Shown: one piece after another, positions 15,127 to 25,049 of the stretch
How the letters are laid out: each line of letters opens with the position of its first letter
Position numbering within the stretch: the stretch's first letter is position 1
Source of the DNA: Leptospira abararensis
GTDB lineage: Bacteria > Spirochaetota > Leptospiria > Leptospirales > Leptospiraceae
Assembly (NCBI RefSeq): GCF_016918735.1
Contig: NZ_JAFFPR010000022.1
Span: 124,001-188,000 of the forward strand
DNA length: 64,000 bases
Reading direction: 5' to 3'
The notes under the pieces: generated by a model
Database searches by the model: none
Seen by the model: the letters and a program-made list of their open reading frames with translations, nothing else
What the model was told of the DNA's origin: nothing
Program-made: the position numbers and the translations under genes

Positions 15127-18100
15127 TTAAGTCCTCTTTCTTTTAGATTTCTGATTTTGTTTGTTTGTTTTGGAATCATCTTCGTTTTGCGACGAATATT
15201 CCTCCACTTCCCTGTAATGATGAGAATGTCCGTGTGTTTCGTGGAGTTCTGTTGCTTTGTATTTTTTCATCTCTTCTACAAAGTAATCATTCATCTTTCG
15301 TTCCCTTTCCATTTGCCTGATTTCTTGTCTTTGTGCTAGTTTCACTAAAAACTCAAAAGCAATCGGAAGAAGGAAACGAGATAGGATGGTCGCCACAAGT
15401 ACCCCACCCATGACCACCGTTGCTAGTGGTCTTTGCACCTCGGCACCGGCACTGGAAGCGATGGCCATTGGTAAAAATCCAATGATGGCCACAAGTTCTG
15501 TGGTGGCAACTGCTCGTAATGTATACACCGCAGCTTCCACTACTGCAATGGAAGGATCTCTTGTGACTTTGAGTTGGTCTTTTAAAGCGGAGGCATAGAC
15601 AACCCCATTTAACACCGATATACCGGCTGCAGCGATAAACCCAACCCCAGCTGGGATCGAAAATGGTAGACCCCGAAGGACTAACGATAAAATTCCCCCC
15701 GAAAGGGACAAGGGCACTAGGATAAAAACTCCCAAGGCATAATAAACACTTCCAAAAGCAATAAAGAGCATCGCAAAAATAATGGCTCCGGCAATGGGGA
15801 TTACAATGGCCAATCGGTTTTTTGCACGTGTAAAGTTCTCAAACTGTCCACCCCAATCCACATAATACCCCTGGGGAAGTCCGGATTCGATGGATTGTGT
15901 GGCAGCTTGCACATCATTTACAAATCCAATCATATCTCGGCCTCGAACGTTTACCTCAACAAGAATCCTACGTTTGAGACCTTCGTGATAAAGAGCAGCC
16001 GGCCCTTCTGTCATCATAATGTCCGTTACTTGTCCAAGTGGGACTGTCCCACCTAATTCTGTCATGACGGGAACGTTTTCAATGACTTCAATATCGGTGA
16101 CATCGGCATCCAAACGAACGATTAGATCAAATCGTTTGTATCCTTCGTAAACTTTTCCTGCATTAGCACCTACACGAAGTGTTTCAATAGTAGTAAGTAC
16201 TTCTTCCGCACGAACCCCATACCGAGCCATATTTCCACGGTTCATTTTAATTTCCAACAAAGGAAGACCAAGAAGTTTTTGAACCCGTAAATCGGCAGCC
16301 CCTTGAATCTTTTTGATTTTGGAAGCATAATTGTCTGCAATGGACTTTAACGTTTTTAAATCATCGCCATAAATCTTAATAACAATATCTGCCTTCGAAC
16401 CAGATAACAAGGCATTGACTCGGTTTTCAATAGGTTGCGACAAACTGATGTAAGACGAAGGAACATTTTTGTTCACAGAGTTTTTCATAAGCTCCATAAG
16501 CTCTTCTCGGTCGTGTGCAGAAACCCATTCTTTGCGGGGTTTGAGTTTGACCATCATCTCACCTTCTTCCGAACCAATCGGTTCTGCGGCAGACTCACCA
16601 CGTCCTTGCCTCGACACAACGCTGACAGCCTCAGGAAACTTTAGGATGACCTTCTCCATTTCCAAGTTCAAATCACGTGAATGATTGATGGCAGTAGAAG
16701 GAAGGCGTTTGATATCAATCGCGATCTCCCCTTCATCAATTCTTGGTAAAAATTCTGATCCCAGAGTGGACGCCAAAGCAAAAGACAAAAATACAACCCC
16801 AATTCCGGCATAAGTAAACTGGCGTTTGAACTTCATCCCATAAGTGAGGACTTCTGCATATTTCAACTGGAACTTATGCCAAAACGCTGACTCATGTAAG
16901 ATCGGTTTTTTATAAATATACGACATGAGTGCCGGAAATGTGGTAATCGAATACAAAAGTGCAGCACCTAACGCAAATGCGACGGTAATTGCCATCGGTC
17001 GGAACATCCGCCCTTCCACACCTTCCAGAGTCATCAGGGGTAAATACACGAGTAAAATAATTCCCACGCTAAAAGCAGAAGCCCGCACCACTTTGATACA
17101 AGACTCCATGATCACTTCTTCCATCCCATCTTCCATGTCCTGGGCGGATGTCTTCGATAGGAGAAAACTTTTACGAAGTAAAAATCCATGGAGTGTAGAC
17201 TCTAACATCACAATGGAACCATCCACAAGAAGACCGAAGTCAAGAGCTCCGAGTGACATCAAGTTTCCCACAATACCAAAAGCATTCATAAGAATGGTGG
17301 CAATCATCATGGAAACCGGAATTGCGAGTGCCACCGCAAAGGCTCCTTTCACTGTTCCTAATGTTAAAATAAGGCAAACGAGTACAATGATTGCCGCTTC
17401 GACCAAATTTGTAAATACGGTAGTAAGAGTTCGGCCAATGAATTCAGATCGATCGTAATACACTTGAATTTTCATCCCTTGCGGAAGACGGGATTCAATT
17501 TCTTTCATTTTTTCTTTTACTCGGCTTACGACTTGGAGTGAATTACTACCGAGTAACATCATCGCAGTACCACCCACGACTTCTCGTTTGCCGTTCATAG
17601 TGCTAAGGCCAAAACGAAGGGCAGGGCCTGTTTCTACACGTGCAATTTGTCCAAGAGTAAGTGGAATTCCATCTCTTGACGTTCGCACAGAAAGTCTTGA
17701 GATATCATCGATGGATTTAAATTGGCTTTCACCCCGAATGACAAACTGCTCTTCCCCTTTTTGAATGTATCCACCACCCAGATTGACGTTGGCCCCTTCC
17801 AGTGCTTCCGTGATATGAGAGAGTGTTAAGTTATGAGATAACAAACGTTTGGGGTCAATTTTGATTTGAAACTGTTTGGCATCTCCCCCTACTACGTTTA
17901 CATCAATGATTCCTTTGACGGAACGAAGTTGTCTTGCGACTTCCCATTCCATTACGGTTCGGAGTTCTTCAGGAGTATGGCTTTCGGAAACTAAAGCAAA
18001 TTCATAAATATCACCAAGGCCAGTCGCAATCGGAGAAAGTTCCGGCCTTCCGTAAGATTTTGGAATAAAGTTCTCTGCTTGTTTTAACCTTTCGTTTACA

Positions 18101-18426
18101 AGTTGCCTTGCAAAATAGATATCGGTTCCATCTTCAAAGATAACGGTAACAGAACTCACACCCGTTCTTGAGATCGAACGAATTTCCGTAACTTTAGGCA
18201 TCCCGTTAAACTCAAGTTCTATGGGATATGTAATAAATTGTTCCACTTCAAGTGGAGAAAGACCGGGAACAGAAGTGACGGCTGACACCTGGACGTTGGT
18301 TACATCGGGAATGGCATCAATGGAAAGATTGAGTGCATTATAAAAGCCAACGATGGTGAGTGTGGCTGTCAAAACGAGAACTGTGGCTCGTTTGTGAATG
18401 GAAAACTGAATGATTTTTTCTAACAT
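15127..18426 (-). CDS. czcA: heavy-metal efflux RND transporter (CzcA/CusA family)
   Basis: The inner-membrane proton/metal antiporter of the efflux complex. At 1099 residues it is a full heavy-metal RND protein with twelve membrane segments in the 1+5+1+5 pattern and two large periplasmic loops. The N-terminal [19 protein letters not shown] and [10 protein letters not shown] are family hallmarks. The proton-relay motif of this subfamily is present in membrane segment 4 ([15 protein letters not shown], with the paired Asp residues and Glu). The C-terminal tail of ~60 residues is charged and His-rich ([10 protein letters not shown]), a possible metal sensor or buffer. The Met ladder of copper pumps is not obvious, so Zn/Co/Cd/Ni is more likely than Cu, with limited confidence. 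Confidence 0.95.
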   Translation of the reverse strand: MLEKIIQFSIHKRATVLVLTATLTIVGFYNALNLSIDAIPDVTNVQVSAVTSVPGLSPLEVEQFITYPIELEFNGMPKVTEIRSISRTGVSSVTVIFEDGTDIYFARQLVNERLKQAENFIPKSYGRPELSPIATGLGDIYEFALVSESHTPEELRTVMEWEVARQLRSVKGIIDVNVVGGDAKQFQIKIDPKRLLSHNLTLSHITEALEGANVNLGGGYIQKGEEQFVIRGESQFKSIDDISRLSVRTSRDGIPLTLGQIARVETGPALRFGLSTMNGKREVVGGTAMMLLGSNSLQVVSRVKEKMKEIESRLPQGMKIQVYYDRSEFIGRTLTTVFTNLVEAAIIVLVCLILTLGTVKGAFAVALAIPVSMMIATILMNAFGIVGNLMSLGALDFGLLVDGSIVMLESTLHGFLLRKSFLLSKTSAQDMEDGMEEVIMESCIKVVRASAFSVGIILLVYLPLMTLEGVEGRMFRPMAITVAFALGAALLYSITTFPALMSYIYKKPILHESAFWHKFQLKYAEVLTYGMKFKRQFTYAGIGVVFLSFALASTLGSEFLPRIDEGEIAIDIKRLPSTAINHSRDLNLEMEKVILKFPEAVSVVSRQGRGESAAEPIGSEEGEMMVKLKPRKEWVSAHDREELMELMKNSVNKNVPSSYISLSQPIENRVNALLSGSKADIVIKIYGDDLKTLKSIADNYASKIKKIQGAADLRVQKLLGLPLLEIKMNRGNMARYGVRAEEVLTTIETLRVGANAGKVYEGYKRFDLIVRLDADVTDIEVIENVPVMTELGGTVPLGQVTDIMMTEGPAALYHEGLKRRILVEVNVRGRDMIGFVNDVQAATQSIESGLPQGYYVDWGGQFENFTRAKNRLAIVIPIAGAIIFAMLFIAFGSVYYALGVFILVPLSLSGGILSLVLRGLPFSIPAGVGFIAAAGISVLNGVVYASALKDQLKVTRDPSIAVVEAAVYTLRAVATTELVAIIGFLPMAIASSAGAEVQRPLATVVMGGVLVATILSRFLLPIAFEFLVKLAQRQEIRQMERERKMNDYFVEEMKKYKATELHETHGHSHHYREVEEYSSQNEDDSKTNKQNQKSKRKRT

Positions 18427-18501
18427 AATTCCTATTTGAAATTGAATACATTGCAGAGGCCAAACTTGGACTCTACTACTAGACTAATCTACATGCAACG
18501 A

Positions 18502-18828
18502 TTAAGCCAAAAATGGCGGGGGAAGGTAAAGAAAGTGAAATAAGATGGGAATTTGAGTAAAAAAGACAGGTTCTGTGGAAATAGTGGACCAACGAAGGAC
18601 AGAAACCTTCACGGGAGACTCTTCCCTACGAGAAGGGACCAATTTCAAAACTTGGTTGGATTCTTTCGATGAGGTAAGAACACGAGTCGTTTCTTCCAAC
18701 TCGTAGGATTGGTATTGAAAATCCAAATCTTCGAGAGGAGAAACAAACCGGTCATCGACCAGATTCAGATTGATGAAAACCGCTAAAAGTAGGATGAACC
18801 CTGACTTCCAGAAGCGCCTAATTTTCAC
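18502..18828 (-). CDS. small protein at head of czc operon
   Basis: A 108-residue protein with an N-terminal signal/anchor (FWKSGFILLLAVFINLNLV), a polar middle rich in Glu and Ser, and a hydrophobic aromatic C-terminus ending in Pro-Pro-Pro. I recognise no family. It lies 75 bp upstream of czcA on the same strand and is divergent from the bactofilin gene. Short periplasmic proteins often lead metal-efflux operons, so a secreted metal-binding or regulatory role is possible, but the sequence has no His or Cys cluster and the coding call itself is only moderate. Confidence 0.5.
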   Translation of the reverse strand: MKIRRFWKSGFILLLAVFINLNLVDDRFVSPLEDLDFQYQSYELEETTRVLTSSKESNQVLKLVPSRREESPVKVSVLRWSTISTEPVFFTQIPILFHFLYLPPPFLA

Positions 18829-18836
18829 TATTTTTT

Positions 18837-18865
18837 CAACTCTTGAGACCCAGGTTCAAGAATTG
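18837..18865. promoter_or_regulatory. 10-bp inverted repeat between czc operon and bactofilin
   Basis: CAACTCTTGA (18837-18846) and TCAAGAATTG (18856-18865) are inverted with one mismatch around a 9-base spacer. The site is 9 bp upstream of the first gene of the metal-efflux operon and ~115 bp upstream of the bactofilin ATG. Read on the minus strand a TTGAAC lies within the repeat as a possible -35. An operator for a metal-responsive repressor or activator is the natural reading; no such regulator is encoded nearby. Confidence 0.35.
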
Positions 18866-18978
18866 AAGTGGAGACACAAGAGAAAACCCTTGAAATATGA
18901 ACTTTTTTCCATTTCCTTTTGGTTACAAATGCGATAGTGTTGCCAAAACTTCAGGATCACCGAAGACTATCCCTACCG

Positions 18979-19299
18979 ATGAAAGACGAATCTATAGACA
19001 CCATCATTAGCGACGACATCACGTTTCGCGGAACCCTTTCCTTCAACCAAACATTAAAAATCAAAGGACAATTCAAAGGCACCATCACTTCCCAAGGAAA
19101 ACTCATCATTGATGAAACTGGGGATGTAGAAGCCGATGTCGAAGTGGGAAGCCTTGTGGTTCACGGAAACCTAAAAGGAAACGTGGACGCAAAAGAAAAA
19201 GTGGAACTTAAAAAAAATGGTAAGGTCGTGGGTGATATCAAAACACCGGGACTCGAAGTAGAATTCGGTTCCAAAATTATTGGCAATTGCATCATGTAA
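18979..19299 (+). CDS. bactofilin (polymer-forming cytoskeletal protein)
   Basis: Bactofilins form filaments from a right-handed beta-helix. The protein from the ATG at 18979 is 106 residues and shows repeating short beta-strands with Gly at turns (ITFRGTLSFNQTLKIKGQFKG, then EADVEVGSLVVHGNLKGNV and NGKVVGDIKTPGLEVE). The N-terminal TIISDDITFRG and the polar C-terminus are typical. An in-frame TTG at 18919 would add 20 residues and looks less likely. The 3' end overlaps the recJ start. In other spirochaetes bactofilins shape the cell; that role is assumed here. Confidence 0.9.
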   Translation: MKDESIDTIISDDITFRGTLSFNQTLKIKGQFKGTITSQGKLIIDETGDVEADVEVGSLVVHGNLKGNVDAKEKVELKKNGKVVGDIKTPGLEVEFGSKIIGNCIM

Positions 19300-21239
19300 C
19301 CAAGGTTCACTTCGGACCACTGCTGTCTGAAGTTCGAACCAAAGTTGATTCCAAAAGGCCCCTTTTACGTTACTTAGTCGATAAAAGAGAGGGCCTTCGT
19401 AACATCCATCCCAAGGAACTTCTGAGTTCCGACTTTTCTTGTTTGCACTCTCCATTTTCACTTCCCGATCTTTTAGATGCCGTCGAACTCTTGGTTCGTT
19501 TTGCCAAAGAGGGGAAAAAAATCCTTTTGTATGGAGATCGTGATTCGGATGGAGTGAGCTCCACTTGTCTTCTTGCCTTCTTTTTAAAATCCCATCCAGA
19601 GTTTTCTGGCATCAACCTAGAAGTGATGGTATCTTCTGAAAGTGATCCCTATGGCCTTTGTAAAGAAGCCCTGGTCAAAATCAAAAAAGTAAAACCAGAT
19701 CTCCTTGTCACACTCGACTTTGGTTCCAGCCAAGCGGATGAAATTGAAGAACTTACAAAAACAGGGATTCAAGTCATTGTTCTCGACCATCACGAAGTTC
19801 CTGTGCGAATTCCCACACACTGTGCTTTGGTGAATCCAAGAAGGACCGACTCTGAGTATCCAGAAAAAAAAATCTGCACAGCAGTATTATCCTTTAAACT
19901 TGTATCTGCAATTCTATTTCGATTGAGTGATGAATTTGGTAAAATCTATGTAAAAACGGAAGAGATCACAAGTTCTGATAAGAAAGAATTTTTCTACTTC
20001 CAAAATGGAGTCAAACTGAAAGAAAACATCCTTTCTACTTTAAATTTAAGTGAGTCAAACACCTGGCCTTACCCAGAAGATTTTTCCACTTCGGTTCCAG
20101 TGGATGAAGAAAGAAAATTATTCTTTTACCAGTGTTCTCGTATTCCTGATTTTTTTTCAGGACTCGAAGAAGAAACGGATCTGGCAGGAATTGGAACCAT
20201 CACAGATATGATGCCTCTGACGGGTGAAAACAGGCATTTTGTTAAGTTAGCCCTCGATTCTCTCACCAAACTCTATGTAGGTGATAAAAAAAGAAAAGGC
20301 CTGTCTGAACTTCTAAAGGAACTAAAACTCAATCCCCACGGAATCACCACTAAAGATTTAGGTTGGTCGATTGGCCCTGTTCTCAATTCCGCAGGACGGA
20401 TGGGAAAAACAGAAGAAGCAGTATCCCTTCTTTTATCCGAAACTACCTCAGACGCTAAAACAAAAGCCAAACAATTATTATCCATCAATGAGGAACGAAA
20501 AGAAAGAACCAAACGGAATATGGATCGTGTGGAAAGGTATTTTGCACGCAAACCAGAAAGGACAAGTAATGAAATTGTTTTTTGTTACGAACCGGATATG
20601 GAACCCGGTGTCAGTGGGATCGTGGCCACTAGAATGGTGGATACCTATAAAAAACCTGCAATCTTTTTGGCACCTGACAATGGTGATGCGAGAGGAAGCA
20701 TTCGTTCCTATGGACAAGAAAATGTTCTGGAACTTTTAGAATCTCTATCCAGTCATTTTTTGCATTTTGGGGGTCATCCAGAAGCAGGTGGATTTTCCAT
20801 CCAACTAGACAAAATCCCCGCTTTTGAATCTGCTTTGTATACCACTGCCAAAGATTGGTTATCTAAAGATAAAGAAAGGTCCACCGTTCACTCGATTGAA
20901 ACTGACTTTACCGTTCTCACAGAAGAGATGGGAGAAAGACTTATTAAAGAATGGAAGGACCTAGAACCCTTTGGACAAGGGAATCCCGATATCAAACTGG
21001 CCATCCGGAATGCCAAAGCCATTCACCTAACACCTCTCAGTGCCGGAAAACACGTTCGATTTCATTTGATCGGTAGTGGATCTTTAAAGTATATGATTTG
21101 GAATAAGGGGGAAGAGTTCCAAAAATTTATGTCGGAACATGGAAGTTTTGATCTTGTAGGAAGTTTGGAAGAAAACTTCTACCAGGGAAGAACCACCCTC
21201 CAATTCATTGTAGAGTGGTTTGGAATTGCGGCGGACTAA
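19287..21239 (+). CDS. recJ: single-stranded-DNA-specific exonuclease RecJ
   Basis: A DHH-superfamily 5'-3' exonuclease for recombination and mismatch repair. Motif I reads [14 protein letters not shown], the next [12 protein letters not shown], motif III is [10 protein letters not shown], then the [12 protein letters not shown] and LNSAGRMG segments and the DHHA1 motif [12 protein letters not shown]. Residues ~520-650 are the OB domain. At 650 residues it is slightly longer than E. coli RecJ. The first usable start is the TTG at 19287, overlapping the bactofilin stop by 13 bp. The usual motif I YDVDG is changed to RDSDG, which keeps the Asp residues. Confidence 0.93.
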   Translation: MHHVTKVHFGPLLSEVRTKVDSKRPLLRYLVDKREGLRNIHPKELLSSDFSCLHSPFSLPDLLDAVELLVRFAKEGKKILLYGDRDSDGVSSTCLLAFFLKSHPEFSGINLEVMVSSESDPYGLCKEALVKIKKVKPDLLVTLDFGSSQADEIEELTKTGIQVIVLDHHEVPVRIPTHCALVNPRRTDSEYPEKKICTAVLSFKLVSAILFRLSDEFGKIYVKTEEITSSDKKEFFYFQNGVKLKENILSTLNLSESNTWPYPEDFSTSVPVDEERKLFFYQCSRIPDFFSGLEEETDLAGIGTITDMMPLTGENRHFVKLALDSLTKLYVGDKKRKGLSELLKELKLNPHGITTKDLGWSIGPVLNSAGRMGKTEEAVSLLLSETTSDAKTKAKQLLSINEERKERTKRNMDRVERYFARKPERTSNEIVFCYEPDMEPGVSGIVATRMVDTYKKPAIFLAPDNGDARGSIRSYGQENVLELLESLSSHFLHFGGHPEAGGFSIQLDKIPAFESALYTTAKDWLSKDKERSTVHSIETDFTVLTEEMGERLIKEWKDLEPFGQGNPDIKLAIRNAKAIHLTPLSAGKHVRFHLIGSGSLKYMIWNKGEEFQKFMSEHGSFDLVGSLEENFYQGRTTLQFIVEWFGIAAD

Positions 21240-21769
21240 GCGTTAATCAACACTTTCGATTCATCCACATACACAGGAGTCCATCCAGAATTGTCTTTGA
21301 AGTATCGAACTGCTTTGATTCTTAAATTTTTGTCGAGGGTAAACCAGTGGTTGGTATTGGCTGGGATGGAAAGGAAATCTCCCTTACTGACATGGACTTC
21401 AAATCTTTCTCCATCAATGATGAATCCAAAGATACCACTTCCGTCGATGATATAACGGACTTCTTCATCCGTATGGATATGAAGTTTATCAAATTTAGCT
21501 AACATATCTTGGATTCCAGGAACTTCATCATGAAGGACCACAAGATCGTTCGCCTTATAACCATGCTCTTTTTTTAGTTGGTCAAACCGGTATTCCAATC
21601 CAGAAAGAACTTCTGCTTTTTCAGCATCAGTTAAGCCCTTTTGGTCAAGGATCAAATCCAGAGATTCTGGTGTTTTAAAGAATTCATATACAAGTCCCTT
21701 GGAAACAAGGAACGCCTTGATCGCATCTGCATCTTGGAGAGTTGCTGTCTTTCTTTGAATGGTTGCCAT
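21236..21769 (-). CDS. mtnD: acireductone dioxygenase
   Basis: MtnD oxidises the acireductone of the methionine salvage pathway to the 2-keto acid and formate. The cupin metal site is complete: H97 and H99 (HIHTDEEVR), E103 and H141 (NTNHWF). Length of 177 residues is normal. No other methionine-salvage gene is in this window. It follows nuoN by 93 bp, and that gap holds competing hairpins. Its stop overlaps the recJ stop region by 4 bp, tail to tail. The ATG has AAGTAGGT upstream as ribosome-binding site. Confidence 0.93.
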   Translation of the reverse strand: MATIQRKTATLQDADAIKAFLVSKGLVYEFFKTPESLDLILDQKGLTDAEKAEVLSGLEYRFDQLKKEHGYKANDLVVLHDEVPGIQDMLAKFDKLHIHTDEEVRYIIDGSGIFGFIIDGERFEVHVSKGDFLSIPANTNHWFTLDKNLRIKAVRYFKDNSGWTPVYVDESKVLINA

Positions 21770-21800
21770 ACGGAATTACCTACTTATGGACTACCCTCTA

Positions 21801-21840
21801 GATCCCAGGTTAGGGATCAATTCGTTTTTCGCTATCCTGG
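21801..21840 (-). promoter_or_regulatory. mutually exclusive hairpins upstream of mtnD
   Basis: Between nuoN and mtnD two hairpins share one arm. Hairpin A pairs GATCCC (21801-21806) with GGGATC (21813-21818) around 6 bases. Hairpin B pairs CCAGGTTAG (21805-21813) with CTATCCTGG (21832-21840), 8 of 9 bases. They cannot form together, which is the layout of an attenuator or RNA switch. Hairpin A could also act as the end of the nuo transcript, but no U-run follows on the minus strand. Confidence 0.4.
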
Positions 21841-21862
21841 AACTATTTCTGCTATAACAGAT

Positions 21863-23305
21863 TCAGAGTAAAGCCCCTGGTTGGAAAAAGAGCCATCCCG
21901 CTGTAAAAAACAAACTGAGTAAAAATACGAGAAACCCCAAAGTCGGCATCGCAGGAAGGTCTCGAACTCCTGCCACCGCACCCGTTTCTTGTTTCATATA
22001 GGATTGGATAGTGATCTTCATGTAGTAGTAAAATGCCACACAGGAGTTTGCCACCGCACCAAAAAGAAGGATTCTGTTGAATAACAAATCCGATTCTGCA
22101 ATCTTTTGCAAAAGAAAAAGTTTAGTCCAAAATCCAATGAGAGGTGGGAAACCAGCAAAGGATAAAAAGATAATAGAAAGTGAAAGTGCCGTTAACGGGT
22201 GTTCTCCGCTTAAATGAGAAATCCCATTGACAGTGACTTCATGTTTTCCTTGTTCTAAATAGGAGATGATAGCAAAAGCTGCTAAATTCAAAAGGGAATA
22301 GGAAAAAAGATAATACAAAGCCTCGAGTCCTGCCCCGCAAACAATTCCAGCAACAATATATCCTGCATGAGAAATTGACGAATAGGCTAACATTCGTTTG
22401 AGATTCTCTTGTTTGAGAGCTACAATGTTCCCCCAAGTCATGGAAACAAGAGCAACCACTCCCATCAGGTATTTCCAAGAATTCCCAATCTCACCCACAG
22501 GGATATGATTGAATAATACGATAAAAAGTCCAAGTGCCGATGCTTTTCCTGCGCTAGCCATAAAACCAGTGATCGGTGTTTGAGCCCCTTCATAAACATC
22601 TGGTGTCCAGGAGTGAAAAGGAACAAGAGCAGCCTTAAAAGAAACTCCCACTAAAAAGAGTCCAAATCCTAATTTAGAAAAATTGGATTCATACCCTTTT
22701 AAAAAAAGACCCCTTAAGGCACCGTCTAAGTTAGTCGTTCCAGATCCACCATACAAAAAGGCAATACCAAGTAACATAAACCCCGAACTAAAGGTTCCGA
22801 GTAAAAAATACTTCATCGCACTTTCTAAGGATGAAACAGAAGTTCTAGCCATCCCAATCATCACATAAAGAGAAAGAGATAAGATTTCTAAACCGACAAA
22901 GATCACAATAAAATCATAACCTGAGGTTAAAAACATCATTCCTGACAAACAAAAAAGTATCAGAGGAAAAAACTCAGGGAACAAAGTTTTGTGCTCAGAT
23001 AAAAAAGGAGGGGCGATGAGGAGAGTGATAAGCCCCGCAATCAAATAAATTGCACTGAGCCAAACAGTTAAAGGACTAATGGAAATTTGAGATCCAAAGA
23101 ATTTGCCATAACCCGGAGAACTAGTGGTATGATACAAAGCATACATGGCTCCAAGAATTCCCAAAATAGAAAGAACCCACAAAGGTTTGGAGTCTTCTTC
23201 TTTAGGGATGAGAAACTGAACGACTAGCGAAAGTAAGGCCACCCCACAAAGAATGAGCATGGGTGAGATAGCGATTAGGTCATTGGAAGAAGGAGTATAT
23301 GACAT
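21863..23305 (-). CDS. nuoN: NADH-quinone oxidoreductase subunit N
   Basis: One of three antiporter-like proton-pumping membrane subunits of complex I. It is 480 residues with about 14 membrane segments. The family signature PFHSWTPDVYEGAQTPITGFMAS, the GLEILSLSLYVMIG segment with its conserved Glu, and the Lys of KQENLKRMLAYSSISHAGY are all present. It is the last nuo gene, 3 bp after nuoM. Confidence 0.97.
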   Translation of the reverse strand: MSYTPSSNDLIAISPMLILCGVALLSLVVQFLIPKEEDSKPLWVLSILGILGAMYALYHTTSSPGYGKFFGSQISISPLTVWLSAIYLIAGLITLLIAPPFLSEHKTLFPEFFPLILFCLSGMMFLTSGYDFIVIFVGLEILSLSLYVMIGMARTSVSSLESAMKYFLLGTFSSGFMLLGIAFLYGGSGTTNLDGALRGLFLKGYESNFSKLGFGLFLVGVSFKAALVPFHSWTPDVYEGAQTPITGFMASAGKASALGLFIVLFNHIPVGEIGNSWKYLMGVVALVSMTWGNIVALKQENLKRMLAYSSISHAGYIVAGIVCGAGLEALYYLFSYSLLNLAAFAIISYLEQGKHEVTVNGISHLSGEHPLTALSLSIIFLSFAGFPPLIGFWTKLFLLQKIAESDLLFNRILLFGAVANSCVAFYYYMKITIQSYMKQETGAVAGVRDLPAMPTLGFLVFLLSLFFTAGWLFFQPGALL

Positions 23306-23308
23306 GGG

Positions 23309-25048
23309 TTAGTTTCCTATTCTCTCTTTCGGTGTTGGTTCCAATTCAAAATCAGACTCAATGGATTTTTCCAAATTGTCTAAGTTTTCATTCAAATTTG
23401 GTGGGTTTGTTTTTAAGGAAACAAATGTAGGAAGTGCATACTTCGATTGAAAAGATCCCAACCTTTCTTCAAACGAAAGTGGTTCTTTTCCCAAACTGGA
23501 ATAATCAGGAAATTGCCGGCTTGCCGTTCCACCAAGAAAATCTTTTTGGATGTCTTTTCTTTCTGCAATGGACTGAATCGAGGCCGAATTCAAATAGACA
23601 TTTGATGAAGATTGTAAAATTTCTAAAAAAGGTTTTGGGTAGATTCCAATCCAAAAAATAAAGACTACGAGTGGAGAAAGAATTCCCACCTCCCGAAAAC
23701 TAAGGTCTTTATATGGTTTTGCTTGAATGGTTTTACTCACGCCGAAAAGGAATCGTTTCACAAACCAAAGAAGATAAAGGGCACCAAGCACCACACCTGT
23801 AGCGGCAATCCCACCGAGCCAAACATTAGATTTGATGGCTCCCATAAGAATGAGAAACTCACCCACAAATCCATTCGTTCCCGGAAGACCCACAGAAGAT
23901 AAAACTGCGATCAGAAAGAAAGTGGAAAACACCGGCATTTGTTTGGCAAGTCCACCAAACTCAGCAATGTTTCTGGTATGAGCTCTTTCATAGACCATAC
24001 CAATCATAAGAAAGATCATCCCCGTGGAAACACCGTGGGATACCATCTGCAACATTCCACCCACAACCCCTTCGTTTGTGAAAGAGAAGAGTCCCAAAAT
24101 ACAAAAACCTAAATGTGATAAAGAACTATAAGCAATGATTCGTTTGATATCGGTTTGGACTAGGGCTGCCATAGAACCATAAACAATACCAATCACGGCA
24201 AGGATCTGAATCCAATTTTGTGATAACAAACTTGGTTCTGGGAAAAAAGGAATACAAAAGCGAATGAAACCGTAAGCCCCAATCTTTAGTAATACTCCCG
24301 CCAAGTCCACCGAACCCACAGTAGGTGCTTGGGTGTGGACATCTGGCATCCAAGTGTGAAATGGAAAAAGTGGAATTTTGATCGCAAAAGCCAGAAAAAA
24401 GCTAAAAAACAAAAACCATTGCAGAGGTTCCGAATACATTCCAAGGCTTGCTGTCGCCAAAGATTCAATAGATGTTTTTCCTGTTTTGAAGTAAAGGGTA
24501 AGAATTCCACCTAACATAAACAAGGATCCGGCCATAGAGAATAAAAAGTATTTGAGAGCGGCTTTGGTTCTCTCTTCCCCACCCCAAATTCCAATCATAA
24601 GAACCATTGGTAAAACCATAAGTTCCCAAAATACATAGTAGAGGACAAGGTTGCCGGAAGCAAAAACACCAAGGACTGCTGTTTCTAAAACGAGTAGGCA
24701 AATATGGAACTCTTTGATTTTTTTAGGAATATTGGACCAAGAGGCAAGGCTCGAAAGAAAAAACATAAAAGCAGTGAGTGCAAAAAGTAAAAGAGAAATA
24801 CCATCGAGACCTACATGGTAATCTACACTGAGTTTCCCAGATAAGATCCAATCCGGAATCCAATGGACAAATTGTAACCCCGACAAAGAAGGATCAAAAA
24901 AGAAAAACAGTCCCACGGAAAGAATGGTTGTGAATGCAGAAGAGAGAGCAGAAATCAAAACCACATTCCCTACTCGTTTTTGAAATACAATGAGTAAAGA
25001 AGAAACGATTGGTAAAAAGATTATGATGGAAAGAATTTGTTCCGGCAC
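23309..25048 (-). CDS. nuoM: NADH-quinone oxidoreductase subunit M
   Basis: Second antiporter-like subunit of complex I. Motifs include YYVFWELMVLPMVLMIG with the conserved Glu, PFHTWMPDVHTQAPTVGSVDLAG, and TDIKRIIAYSSLSHLGF. It starts at a GTG two bases after the nuoL stop. At 579 residues it is longer than E. coli NuoM (about 509): after the last membrane segment (about residue 485) there is a ~90-residue hydrophilic, Ser/Glu/Asn-rich tail with no recognisable domain. Confidence 0.97.
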   Translation of the reverse strand: MPEQILSIIIFLPIVSSLLIVFQKRVGNVVLISALSSAFTTILSVGLFFFFDPSLSGLQFVHWIPDWILSGKLSVDYHVGLDGISLLLFALTAFMFFLSSLASWSNIPKKIKEFHICLLVLETAVLGVFASGNLVLYYVFWELMVLPMVLMIGIWGGEERTKAALKYFLFSMAGSLFMLGGILTLYFKTGKTSIESLATASLGMYSEPLQWFLFFSFFLAFAIKIPLFPFHTWMPDVHTQAPTVGSVDLAGVLLKIGAYGFIRFCIPFFPEPSLLSQNWIQILAVIGIVYGSMAALVQTDIKRIIAYSSLSHLGFCILGLFSFTNEGVVGGMLQMVSHGVSTGMIFLMIGMVYERAHTRNIAEFGGLAKQMPVFSTFFLIAVLSSVGLPGTNGFVGEFLILMGAIKSNVWLGGIAATGVVLGALYLLWFVKRFLFGVSKTIQAKPYKDLSFREVGILSPLVVFIFWIGIYPKPFLEILQSSSNVYLNSASIQSIAERKDIQKDFLGGTASRQFPDYSSLGKEPLSFEERLGSFQSKYALPTFVSLKTNPPNLNENLDNLEKSIESDFELEPTPKERIGN

Positions 25049-25049
25049 C

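Noticed and set aside
16925..17458. 177-codon open frame opposite czcA
   Set aside because: Entirely within czcA on the other strand, Ser/Pro/Lys-rich with no family features.
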